Assembly: GCF_003854275.1 (NCBI RefSeq)
Contig: NZ_QTQP01000032.1
Span: 25,140-89,139 of the forward strand
DNA: 64,000 nt
Direction of reading: 5' to 3'
Source: Burkholderia sp. Bp8963
GTDB lineage: Bacteria > Pseudomonadota > Gammaproteobacteria > Burkholderiales > Burkholderiaceae
Position 1 is the first letter of the stretch. Every line of letters starts with the position of its first letter. This document shows positions 1 to 7,074 of this stretch, piece after piece. The notes below the pieces were generated by a model. That model saw only the letters and a list, made by a program, of their open reading frames with translations. It did no database searches and was not told the origin of the DNA. The position numbers and the translations under genes were made by a program.

Positions 1-1
1 C

Positions 2-244
2 GTGCCGGCATTCGATCCGTCGTTCATCGGCCTGCGCGCGGCGGACGACGCGCAGCTGAAGAAGGTCACGAAGGATTTCCGCGTCTATTACGCGAAAGTG
101 CCGGGCAAGACGCCCGGCAGCTACACGATGGATCACACCGCCGCGAGCTACGTGTTCGATACGAACGGCAAGCTGCGCCTCTTCGTGCGCGACGGCCAGG
201 GCCCTGGCCCGTGGTTGCATGACCTGAAACTGCTGCTCGGCTGA
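2..244 (+). CDS. SCO1/SenC-family copper chaperone, C-terminal part
   Basis: This is the last 80 codons of a gene whose start lies before the window; the reading frame is open from base 2. SCO proteins are membrane-anchored thioredoxin-fold proteins of the periplasm that deliver copper to the CuA site of cytochrome c oxidase. The visible part has the family's conserved D-H-T motif (His about residue 45 of the fragment), which supplies the third copper ligand, followed by a Y-V-F-D strand and a short C-terminal helix. The CxxxC ligand pair would be upstream and cannot be checked. The fragment ends convergently with the YciI-like gene, 47 bases away. The family call is fairly secure; the full length is unknown. 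Confidence 0.8.
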   Translation: MPAFDPSFIGLRAADDAQLKKVTKDFRVYYAKVPGKTPGSYTMDHTAASYVFDTNGKLRLFVRDGQGPGPWLHDLKLLLG

Positions 245-262
245 GCGACGCCGGCAGCCACG

Positions 263-291
263 CAGTGTGCGCCAGTGTGCGCCAGTGTGCG
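263..291. repeat. Short tandem repeat, 10-bp unit, about 2.9 copies
   Basis: The unit CAGTGTGCGC occurs twice exactly (263-272, 273-282) and a third time as nine bases (283-291). It fills most of the gap between two convergent genes and ends at the stop codon of the YciI-like gene. It is too short and too close-packed to be a CRISPR array. It is most likely a slippage product. Confidence 0.85.
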
Positions 292-582
292 TTACGGCAG
301 CGCGGGCAGGTTCAGGCCCGGAGCGGCGCGCGTCATCCGGAACTCGGTCACGCGGTAAGTCGCGAGGCCTTCCGTGACGAATGGGTCGGTCTGCAGGATC
401 GCTTCCAGTTCGTCGCGGTCGATGCGGGCCGCGAGGATCACGCCGCCGTCACGCGGCACCTTCGGCCCGGCCGCGATGAAGATCCCCTTGTCGAGCAGCG
501 GCTGCAGATACGCGCGATGGCGTTCGAGCGCGTCGTCGATGCGCTCGAGCGACGTGGTGTAGTGAATGTCGATGACGTACAT
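292..582 (-). CDS. YciI-family protein
   Basis: A 96-residue protein with the YciI-like (ferredoxin-like alpha/beta) fold and the usual family length. The N-terminal strand with a His at residue 7, a second His at residue 22 in the first helix, and the later D-P-F segment are typical. The molecular role of most YciI proteins is not established; some relatives have dehalogenase- or hydrolase-like activity based on a His-Asp pair, but that cannot be asserted here. No signal peptide or membrane segment is visible, so it is presumably cytoplasmic. It stands alone, convergent with the SCO gene and divergent from the MetQ-like gene. The ATG at 582 follows a weak purine-rich stretch. Confidence 0.85.
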   Translation of the reverse strand: MYVIDIHYTTSLERIDDALERHRAYLQPLLDKGIFIAAGPKVPRDGGVILAARIDRDELEAILQTDPFVTEGLATYRVTEFRMTRAAPGLNLPALP

Positions 583-754
583 GCTGGCCTCGGTAAGTCG
601 CCGGGGCGCGATGCGCCGGCAAGGCGATCTTGTAGCACAGCCTGCCGGCGCTGTCGCGCCGTCGCGGCCAATTCGCGCGCGGCAGGGCGGCGCCTGAGCC
701 GATGGCGTGCCCGCGCGGCAAGGTCACCTGCGCGCTTCCCGCATACCCATATGA

Positions 755-777
755 GCGGGATGTATTTCACATCCTGC
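755..777. promoter_or_regulatory. Inverted repeat upstream of the MetQ-like gene
   Basis: Arms GCGGGATGT (755-763) and ACATCCTGC (769-777) pair with one mismatch around a 5-base spacer, 90 bases before the MetQ-like start codon. It has the size of an operator for a dimeric regulator or a small RNA hairpin. No family of regulator is recognised. Confidence 0.35.
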
Positions 778-867
778 CGATCCTGTGACACCATTTGCCC
801 CTTTCCTGCGAGCCGGGACATACCCGTATCGCGCCCCTTTTTCAGTTAGCAAGAAAGCGAGAAACAG

Positions 868-1683
868 ATGAAGCGTCGCAGTCTCCTGAAGGTGTTTTCC
901 GTGCTGGCAACCGGCGCTGCGCTGACTATGTCGGCGGGCGTGCACGCCGAGGACAAGGTGATCAAGGTCGGTACGGTGTCCGGCCCGGACGCGGAAGTCT
1001 GGCAGGTCGTGCAGAAGGTCGCGAAGGAGAAGGAAGGCCTGAACGTGAAGGTGATCGAGTTCAACGACTACGTGCAGCCGAACGCGGCGCTCGACGCGGG
1101 CGACCTCGACGCGAACAGCTTCCAGCACCAGCCGTACCTCGACAGCCAGGTGAAGCAGCGCGGCTACAAGCTCGTCAGCGCGGGCCTGACCTACATCTCG
1201 CCGATGGGCATCTACTCGAAGAAGGTCAAGGCGCTGAAGGATCTGCAGCAAGGCGCGAAGCTCGCGGTGCCGAACGATCCGTCGAACGAGAACCGTGCGC
1301 TGCTGCTGCTGCAGACGCAGGGCCTGATCAAGCTGAAGGCTGGCGCCGGCACGGGCGGCAACAACGCGACCGTGCTCGACATCGCCGACAACCCGAAGAA
1401 GCTGAAGATCTCCGAGCTCGACGCTGCGCAACTGCCGCGCGTGCTGTCGGACGTCGACGCGGCCGTGGTCAACACGAACTACGCGATCGCCGCGAACCTG
1501 CAGCCGACCAAGGACGCGCTCGCGCTCGAAGCGCTGACGAGCCCGTACGCGAACCTGATCGCGGTGCGCGCGAAGGACAAGGATCAGCCCTGGGTGAAGA
1601 AGCTGGTCAAGGCGTACCAGTCGCAGGAAGTGAAGGAATTCATCAAGAAGCAGTTCAAGGGCGCGATGGTCGCGTCGTTCTGA
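868..1683 (+). CDS. MetQ/NlpA-family ABC transporter substrate-binding protein (orphan)
   Basis: A 271-residue periplasmic binding protein of the MetQ/NlpA family, which usually captures methionine for a MetNI-type importer. The first ~27 residues are a signal peptide ending in V-H-A before E-D-K. There is no lipobox cysteine, so it is probably a soluble periplasmic protein cleaved by signal peptidase I rather than a lipoprotein. The mature part begins K-V-I-K-V-G-T-V-S-G-P and continues with the family's D-Y-V-Q-P-N-x-A-L and L-D-A-N-x-F-Q-H blocks. No ATPase or permease gene is adjacent, so it must work with an importer encoded elsewhere, or have another ligand. A strong terminator follows at once, so it is monocistronic. 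The ATG at 868 has a purine-rich AAGAAAGCGAG upstream. Confidence 0.88.
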   Translation: MKRRSLLKVFSVLATGAALTMSAGVHAEDKVIKVGTVSGPDAEVWQVVQKVAKEKEGLNVKVIEFNDYVQPNAALDAGDLDANSFQHQPYLDSQVKQRGYKLVSAGLTYISPMGIYSKKVKALKDLQQGAKLAVPNDPSNENRALLLLQTQGLIKLKAGAGTGGNNATVLDIADNPKKLKISELDAAQLPRVLSDVDAAVVNTNYAIAANLQPTKDALALEALTSPYANLIAVRAKDKDQPWVKKLVKAYQSQEVKEFIKKQFKGAMVASF

Positions 1684-1717
1684 ACGCCGCGCACCGGCGG
1701 CTGAACCGCTGACACGC

Positions 1718-1745
1718 AAGGGCCTGCATCGCGCAGGCCCTTTTT
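1718..1745 (+). terminator. Rho-independent terminator of the MetQ-like gene
   Basis: A stem of GGGCCTGC (1720-1727) and GCAGGCCC (1733-1740) with a 5-base loop is followed directly by five T residues. It lies about 35 bases after the stop codon. Confidence 0.9.
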
Positions 1746-2031
1746 CATTGGTGCGGCCCGTGGAACGGCCGCGCGGCGCCCGTCACTTGCTCACATCTCG
1801 CCGCGGCGCGAGCATTCACGGGGCCGGTGCGCGCCGTGTATGCGGCGGGGTCGCGTAAGCCTGGAGTCAGGCGGTGGTCTGCGGAAATGGTATCCTCGTG
1901 GCGGTTCGCCGCCGCGCACCGATCCGGTGTGACGTGACGGCCGGGCCGCCGCCGCGATGACGCGGGCCGCGCGGCCGGGCCGATGTGCGAAGCCCATCAT
2001 CCAGAACCGACAATACGGGGGAGACTCACCG
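1746..2031. other. Intergenic region before the ABC importer operon
   Basis: About 285 bases with no convincing ORF. The only clear element is the ribosome-binding site GGGGGAG just before the ATG at 2032. It presumably holds the operon promoter, but no good -35/-10 pair stands out. Confidence 0.5.
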
Positions 2032-2997
2032 ATGAAGCAGTTGAAGAAGTTCGCGATCCGTTCGATCACGGCCGGCGTTGCCGCGCTCGCGCTGGCCGGC
2101 GCCGCGCACGCGCAGACGGTCAAGGTGCTGTCGATCGTCGATCACCCGGCGCTCGACGCGATCCGCGACGGCGTGCGCGCCGAACTGAAGGCCGAAGGCT
2201 ACGGCGACGACAAGCTCAAGTGGGAATACCAGAGCGCGCAGGGCAATACGGGCACGGCCGCGCAGATCGCGCGCAAGTTCGTCGGCGACCAGCCCGACGT
2301 GATCGTCGCAATCGCGACGCCGGCCGCGCAGGCGGTCGTCGCGTCGACGAAGAGCGTGCCGGTCGTCTACTCGGGCGTGACCGACCCGGTCACCGCGCAG
2401 CTCGTGAAGGGCTGGGGCCCGACGGGCACCAACGTGACGGGCGTGTCCGACAAGCTGCCGCTCGACCGCCAGGTCGCGCTGATCAAGCGCGTGGTGCCGA
2501 ATGCGAAGACGGTCGGCATGGTCTACAACCCGGGCGAGGCGAATTCGGTCGTCGTCGTGAAGGCGCTCGCGGAGATCCTCGCGAAGCAGGGGATGACGCT
2601 CAAGGAAGCGGCCGCGCCGCGCACCGTCGACATCGGCCCGGCCGCGAAGAGCCTGATCGGCAAGGTCGACGTGATCTACACGAACACCGACAACAACGTC
2701 GTGTCCGCGTACGAAGCGCTCGTGAAGGTCGCGAACGAAGCGAAGATCCCGCTCGTCGCGGGCGACACCGACAGCGTGAAGCGCGGCGGCATCGCGGCGC
2801 TCGGCATCAACTACGGCGACCTCGGCCGCCAGACCGGCAAGGTCGTCGCGCGGATCCTGAAGGGCGAGAAGCCGGGCGCGATCGCGTCGGAGACGAGCAG
2901 CAACCTCGAGCTGTTCGTGAACACGGGGGCGGCCGCGAAGCAGGGCGTGACGCTGTCGCAGGACCTGGTCAAGGAAGCGAAGACGGTCATCAAGTAA
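2032..2997 (+). CDS. ABC transporter substrate-binding protein (TrpX/DUF534 type)
   Basis: A 321-residue periplasmic binding protein of the ABC_sub_bind (PF04392-type) family. The start was set at 2032 because it gives a clean signal peptide (basic M-K-Q-L-K-K, hydrophobic core, A-H-A-Q-T cleavage) and sits behind GGGGGAG. The mature domain begins V-K-V-L-S-I-V-D-H-P-A-L-D and contains the family's Q-x-A-Q-G-N and A-T-P-A-A-Q-A segments and the late G-D-T-D-S-V motif. Relatives in Firmicutes (TrpX) are linked by regulation to tryptophan; the ligand here is unknown. It is the first gene of a binding protein-permease-ATPase operon and is separated from the permease by a strong hairpin that may favour its higher expression. 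Confidence 0.88.
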   Translation: MKQLKKFAIRSITAGVAALALAGAAHAQTVKVLSIVDHPALDAIRDGVRAELKAEGYGDDKLKWEYQSAQGNTGTAAQIARKFVGDQPDVIVAIATPAAQAVVASTKSVPVVYSGVTDPVTAQLVKGWGPTGTNVTGVSDKLPLDRQVALIKRVVPNAKTVGMVYNPGEANSVVVVKALAEILAKQGMTLKEAAAPRTVDIGPAAKSLIGKVDVIYTNTDNNVVSAYEALVKVANEAKIPLVAGDTDSVKRGGIAALGINYGDLGRQTGKVVARILKGEKPGAIASETSSNLELFVNTGAAAKQGVTLSQDLVKEAKTVIK

Positions 2998-3055
2998 GCC
3001 GCAGCCGGCCGAACGCCGGGCTCGAAGGCCCCGACCGGGCCTGAACGAAACCGCT

Positions 3056-3087
3056 GGATGGGCGGCCCTTACCGGGGCCGCCCATCC
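3056..3087 (+). other. Intercistronic hairpin between binding protein and permease
   Basis: A perfect 13-bp stem (GGATGGGCGGCCC at 3056-3068 with its complement at 3075-3087) closes a 6-base loop. There is no T-tract after it, so it is unlikely to stop transcription completely. In binding-protein importer operons such stems commonly protect the upstream message from 3' decay, or attenuate; that role is inferred here. Confidence 0.7.
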
Positions 3088-3138
3088 GTTTCGCCCGGCC
3101 GCATCCGTCCGGCCGGGAAGCAACAGGATTTCCCCACC

Positions 3139-4035
3139 ATGTCTTTGTTCTCGTTTCTGGGCGCACTGGAGATCGGCCTGATCTTCAGCCTCGTCGCGCT
3201 CGGGGTGCTGATCTCGTTCCGCATCCTCAATTTTCCCGACCTGACCGTCGACGGCAGCTTCCCGCTCGGCGGCGCGGTGGCCGCGACGCTGATCTCGGCC
3301 GGCGTCGACCCGTTCGCGGCGACCGGCTTCGCGATCGTCGCGGGCGCCGCGGCCGGCTTCGTCACCGGCTGGCTCAACGTGCGCCTGAAGATCATGGATC
3401 TGCTCGCCAGCATCCTGATGATGATCGCGCTGTACTCGGTGAACCTGCGGATCATGGGCCGGCCGAACGTGCCGCTCATCACCGAGCCGACGCTCTTCAC
3501 CATGCTGCAGCCGGCCTGGCTGCCCGACTACGTGCTGCGCCCGGCGCTGCTTGCCGTCGTGGTCGTGGTCGCGAAGCTCGGCCTCGACTGGTTCTTCTCG
3601 TCGCAGCTCGGCCTCGCGATGCGCGCGACCGGCGCGAACCCGCGGATGGCGCGCGCGCAGGGCATCGCGACCGGCCGTGCGACGCTCGCCGGGATGGCGC
3701 TGTCGAACGCGCTCGTCGCGCTCGCGGGGGCCCTCTTCGCGCAGACGCAGGGCGGCGCGGACATCTCGATGGGGATCGGCACGATCGTGATCGGGCTGGC
3801 CGCGGTGATCATCGGCGAGACGCTGCTGCCCGCTCGCCGGCTGGTGCTGACGACGCTCGCGGTCGTGCTCGGCGCGATCGTCTACCGCTTCTTCATCGCG
3901 CTTGCGCTAAACAGCGAATTCATCGGCCTGAAGGCGCAGGACCTGAACCTCGTGACCGCCGCGCTCGTCACGATCGCGCTGGTGCTGCCGGCGACGCGCA
4001 AGAAGCTGTTCGCGCGCAAGAACGGAGGGGCATGA
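3139..4035 (+). CDS. ABC transporter permease (TrpY-type, BPD_transp_2 fold)
   Basis: A 298-residue integral membrane protein with about eight to nine hydrophobic segments, in the branched-chain/ribose-type permease family. It starts M-S-L-F-S-F-L-G-A-L-E-I-G and has the family's D-L-T-V-D-G-S-F-P-L-G-G loop after the second segment and G-x-x-x-R-A-T-G-A-N-P-R-M-A-R near residue 170, the cytoplasmic coupling region. The ATG at 3139 was chosen over an upstream in-frame start because it begins the first membrane helix. It is followed after one base by the ATPase gene, so the two are translationally linked. It forms the channel for the solute captured by the upstream binding protein. Confidence 0.88.
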   Translation: MSLFSFLGALEIGLIFSLVALGVLISFRILNFPDLTVDGSFPLGGAVAATLISAGVDPFAATGFAIVAGAAAGFVTGWLNVRLKIMDLLASILMMIALYSVNLRIMGRPNVPLITEPTLFTMLQPAWLPDYVLRPALLAVVVVVAKLGLDWFFSSQLGLAMRATGANPRMARAQGIATGRATLAGMALSNALVALAGALFAQTQGGADISMGIGTIVIGLAAVIIGETLLPARRLVLTTLAVVLGAIVYRFFIALALNSEFIGLKAQDLNLVTAALVTIALVLPATRKKLFARKNGGA

Positions 4036-4036
4036 C

Positions 4037-4831
4037 ATGCTGTCCGCACAAGACCTGAAACTCACGTTCAATCCCGGCACGCCGATCGAGACGCGTGCGC
4101 TGCGCGGGCTGTCGCTCGATATTCCGGACGGCCAGTTCGTCGCGGTGATCGGCTCGAACGGCGCCGGCAAGTCGACCTTCCTCAATGCGATCAGCGGCGA
4201 CCAGGCGGTCGATGCGGGGCGTATCTCGATCGACGGCACCGACGTCACTCGCCAACCCGCGTGGGACCGCGCGCACCTCGTCGCGCGCGTGTTCCAGGAC
4301 CCGATGGCCGGCACCTGCGAGGCGCTGACGATCGAGGAGAACATGGCGCTCGCGATGGCGCGCGGCGGGCGGCGCGGCTTCAAGGCCGCGCTCGATCGGC
4401 CGTCGCGCGAGCTGTTCCGCGACAAGCTGCGGCTGCTCAACCTTGGCCTCGAGAACCGGCTGACCGACCGGATCGGATTGCTGTCGGGCGGCCAGCGGCA
4501 GGCGGTGAGCCTCTTGATGGCGTCGCTGCGGCCGTCGCGGATCCTGCTGCTCGACGAGCATACGGCCGCGCTCGACCCGAAGACGGCCGCGTTCGTGCTC
4601 GAGCTGACCGCGCGGATCGTCGCCGAGAGCCGGCTGACGACGATGATGGTCACGCACAGCATGCGGCAGGCGCTCGACTATGGGCACCGCACGGTGATGC
4701 TGCACCAGGGGCAGGTCGTGCTCGACGTGTCGGGCGACGAACGCAAGGGGCTCGACGTGCCGGACCTGCTGCAGATGTTCGAGAAGGTGCGGCACGAACA
4801 GCTCGACGACGATGCGCTGCTGCTTGGGTGA
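4037..4831 (+). CDS. ABC transporter ATP-binding protein (TrpZ-type)
   Basis: A 264-residue cytoplasmic ATPase. Walker A is G-S-N-G-A-G-K-S-T near residue 38; the ABC signature is L-S-G-G-Q-R-Q-A near residue 150; Walker B is I-L-L-L-D-E-H-T-A-A-L-D, with the switch His in M-V-T-H-S-M. Having E-H-T after the Walker B acidic pair, rather than E-P-T, is typical of this subfamily. It completes a binding protein-permease-ATPase importer of unknown substrate. No terminator is visible before the next gene's LexA box, 88 bases downstream. Confidence 0.9.
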   Translation: MLSAQDLKLTFNPGTPIETRALRGLSLDIPDGQFVAVIGSNGAGKSTFLNAISGDQAVDAGRISIDGTDVTRQPAWDRAHLVARVFQDPMAGTCEALTIEENMALAMARGGRRGFKAALDRPSRELFRDKLRLLNLGLENRLTDRIGLLSGGQRQAVSLLMASLRPSRILLLDEHTAALDPKTAAFVLELTARIVAESRLTTMMVTHSMRQALDYGHRTVMLHQGQVVLDVSGDERKGLDVPDLLQMFEKVRHEQLDDDALLLG

Positions 4832-4919
4832 CGCGTAGCCGTGGGCCGACGCGGCGCGGGAGGCGCCACGTCGGCCGGTTTCGCACCGGTGCTGTGCGAC
4901 GCGAGCGCATTGCCATATA

Positions 4920-4935
4920 CTGTATATCCATACAG
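4920..4935 (+). promoter_or_regulatory. LexA box (SOS operator) of the imuA-imuB-dnaE2 operon
   Basis: The sequence CTGTATATCCATACAG fits the CTG-N10-CAG LexA consensus exactly, with an AT-rich centre flanked by near-palindromic TATA. It ends 14 bases before the imuA ATG, so bound LexA would block both transcription and the start region. It implies damage-inducible expression of the mutasome. Confidence 0.92.
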
Positions 4936-4949
4936 TTGTGGGTGGCGTC

Positions 4950-5657
4950 ATGCTCGCATCCTCCATTTCTCCTGAATCCCTTCATCCGTCGCTCTGGCGC
5001 GGTTCGCAGCTCGCGCGCGGCGGTTCGCGCACGATCGACACGGGTTTCGCGTCGCTGTCCGCCGAGTTGCCGGGCGGCGGCTGGCCGGTCGGCGGGCTCG
5101 TCGAGTTGCTGGCCGCGCAGCCGGGCTGCGGCGAAATGCGGCTGCTCGCGCCCGCGCTCGCGCACACCGTCAGCGCCCGGCGGCCGCTCGCGCTCGTCGC
5201 GCCGCCGCAGTCGCCGCATGCGACCGCGCTCGCCGGTCTCGGCGTGCCGGCCGATGCGCTGCTGTGGCTGCGCGCCGGCAGCCGCGCGGACGCGCTGTGG
5301 GCGGCCGAGCAGGCGCTCAAGACAGGCTGCTGCGGTGCGCTGCTGCTCTGGCAGGATGCGCGGCCCGACGCGTTGCGGCGCCTGCACCTCGCTGCGGCGC
5401 GCACGGGCGACACGCTGTTCGTGATGCTGCGCTCGCTGCCGGCCGCGCGGCAGCCGTCGCCCGCCGTGCTGCGCGTCGCGCTGCACCCCGTGCCGGGCGG
5501 TGTGTCGATCGACATCGTCAAGCGTCGCGGGCCCGCGCGCAGCGAGCCGCTCGTGCTCGACCTGCCGTCGCCCATCGTGGAGAGCCGCTATGCGCGTCTT
5601 GCTCGGCATCCATCTGCCGCGCCTGCCGCTCGACGTGTGCGCCCCGCCGCCGTCTGA
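4950..5657 (+). CDS. imuA: ImuA, SOS mutasome accessory protein
   Basis: A 235-residue RecA/SulA-related protein that acts with ImuB and DnaE2 in error-prone replication past DNA lesions. The N-terminal part S-L-W-R-G-S-Q-L, then I-D-T-G-F-A-S-L-S-A-E-L-P-G-G-G-W-P, is characteristic of ImuA (the cassette's SulA2-like member). An in-frame GTG at 4938 also exists, but it overlaps the LexA box edge; the ATG at 4950 is preferred. It overlaps imuB by 68 bases in another frame, so the two are almost certainly co-translated. Confidence 0.9.
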   Translation: MLASSISPESLHPSLWRGSQLARGGSRTIDTGFASLSAELPGGGWPVGGLVELLAAQPGCGEMRLLAPALAHTVSARRPLALVAPPQSPHATALAGLGVPADALLWLRAGSRADALWAAEQALKTGCCGALLLWQDARPDALRRLHLAAARTGDTLFVMLRSLPAARQPSPAVLRVALHPVPGGVSIDIVKRRGPARSEPLVLDLPSPIVESRYARLARHPSAAPAARRVRPAAV

Positions 5658-7074
5658 CGGCGAGGCCGGCTGTGCGGTGCTCGAGCAGGGCGTCGTGCTG
5701 ATCGCCGACGCGGCCGCGCACCGGCAGGGCGTGCGCGCGGGCATGAAGCGCGGCGGCGTGCTGACGCTCGCGCCCGATACGCAGCTCGTCGAGCGCGACC
5801 CGGCGCGCGAGGCCGATGCGCTGCGCGCGGTCGCGCTCGCGCTGCTGCGTTTCTCGCCGTGCGTCGCGCTCGCTGATGAAGCCACGTTGATCGTCGACGT
5901 CGGCCCGAGCCTGCGCCTGTTCGGCGGCCTGCCGTCGCTGTGCCGCCAGGTGCGCGCAACGCTCGCGGCGCTCGGCTATGCAGCGCGCCTGTCCGCCGCG
6001 CCGACCGGGGGCGGCGCGTGGCTGCTCGCGCGCGTGTCGGGCCGCTCGCGCAGCCGGCGCCGGGTGGCCGGCCATGCGTCGCTCGTCCGCGCGCTCGACG
6101 GGCTGCCGTGCGTGCTGCTGCCCGACGCGCGCCCGTATGCGGGCTGGTTCGACGGCCTCGGCTGCCACACGCTCGCCGATCTGCGCGGCCTGCCGCGCGC
6201 GGGGCTGCAGCGCCGCTGCGGTCCCGCGCTGCTGGCCGCGCTCGACCGCGCCTATGGCGACGCCGTCGAGCCGCTTGCGTGGATGCCGGTGCCGCCCGTG
6301 TTCGACACGCGGCTCGAATTGCCGGAGCGCGTCGAATATGCGGAAGCCGTGCTGTTCGCCGCGCGGCGGCTCATCGTGCAGCTGTGCGGCTGGCTGGCCG
6401 CGCGGCAGCTGTCGCTGGCCGCGATGGCGTTCGGCCTCGAACACGAGCGCGGCCGCCAGGCCGTGCCGCCGACGTCGCTCGAGCTCGCGTTCGCGGAGCC
6501 CGCGCGCGACGAGGCGCACTTCATGCGGCTGCTCGGCGAGCGGCTCGCGCGTGTCGAGCTGCCGGCCGCGGTGATCGCGGTGCGCCTGACGGCCACCCGC
6601 GTCGAGTCGGTCGCGCCGCCGGCCGACGATCTCTTTCCCGAGCCGGGTGGCACGCGCGAGACGCGTGCGCGGCTCATCGAGCTGCTGGTCGCGCGGCTTG
6701 GCGCGGAGAACGTATTGCGCGCGGCGCCCGTCGCCGACCACCGGCCCGAGGCCGCGAACCGCTGGCTGCCGCTCGATGCGCCAGCGGGCCGTCCGTCCGC
6801 CGGTCCGCCCGCCGCGCCGCCGCGGCCTTCATGGCTGCTGGCCGAGCCGCTGCCGCTGTTGATGCGCGAGAACCGGCCCGTGTTTGGCACGCCGCTCAGG
6901 AAGATGTCGTCGGCCGAACGGATCGATGCGGGGTGGTTCGACGGCCAGCGCGAGAGGCGCGATTACTACGTTGCGCAGGACGAAGCCGGCGCGTGCTACT
7001 GGATCTTTCAGGAACTGCCGAGCGGGAGCAGCGGGGCCGAACCGCGCTGGTTCTTGCACGGCTTGTTCGGATGA
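5590..7074 (+). CDS. imuB: ImuB, inactive Y-family DNA polymerase subunit
   Basis: A 494-residue Y-family polymerase-like protein. It begins M-R-V-L-L-G-I-H-L-P-R-L-P-L-D. The position where active Y-family enzymes carry the first catalytic Asp (D-x-D-x-F-F) is I-H-L-P-R here, as expected of ImuB, which is thought to be catalytically inactive and to tether the mutasome to the sliding clamp. The middle has D-V-G-P-S-L-R-L-F-G-G and the helix-hairpin-helix-like G-C-H-T-L-A-D-L-R-G-L-P-R. The ATG at 5590 lies inside the end of imuA, and the stop codon directly abuts the dnaE2 ATG. The GC-rich central linker is normal for the family. Confidence 0.92.
   Translation: MRVLLGIHLPRLPLDVCAPPPSDGEAGCAVLEQGVVLIADAAAHRQGVRAGMKRGGVLTLAPDTQLVERDPAREADALRAVALALLRFSPCVALADEATLIVDVGPSLRLFGGLPSLCRQVRATLAALGYAARLSAAPTGGGAWLLARVSGRSRSRRRVAGHASLVRALDGLPCVLLPDARPYAGWFDGLGCHTLADLRGLPRAGLQRRCGPALLAALDRAYGDAVEPLAWMPVPPVFDTRLELPERVEYAEAVLFAARRLIVQLCGWLAARQLSLAAMAFGLEHERGRQAVPPTSLELAFAEPARDEAHFMRLLGERLARVELPAAVIAVRLTATRVESVAPPADDLFPEPGGTRETRARLIELLVARLGAENVLRAAPVADHRPEAANRWLPLDAPAGRPSAGPPAAPPRPSWLLAEPLPLLMRENRPVFGTPLRKMSSAERIDAGWFDGQRERRDYYVAQDEAGACYWIFQELPSGSSGAEPRWFLHGLFG

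Noticed and set aside
263..291. Tandem 10-bp repeats as a possible CRISPR seed
   Set aside because: Units are directly adjacent without spacers and only three in number.
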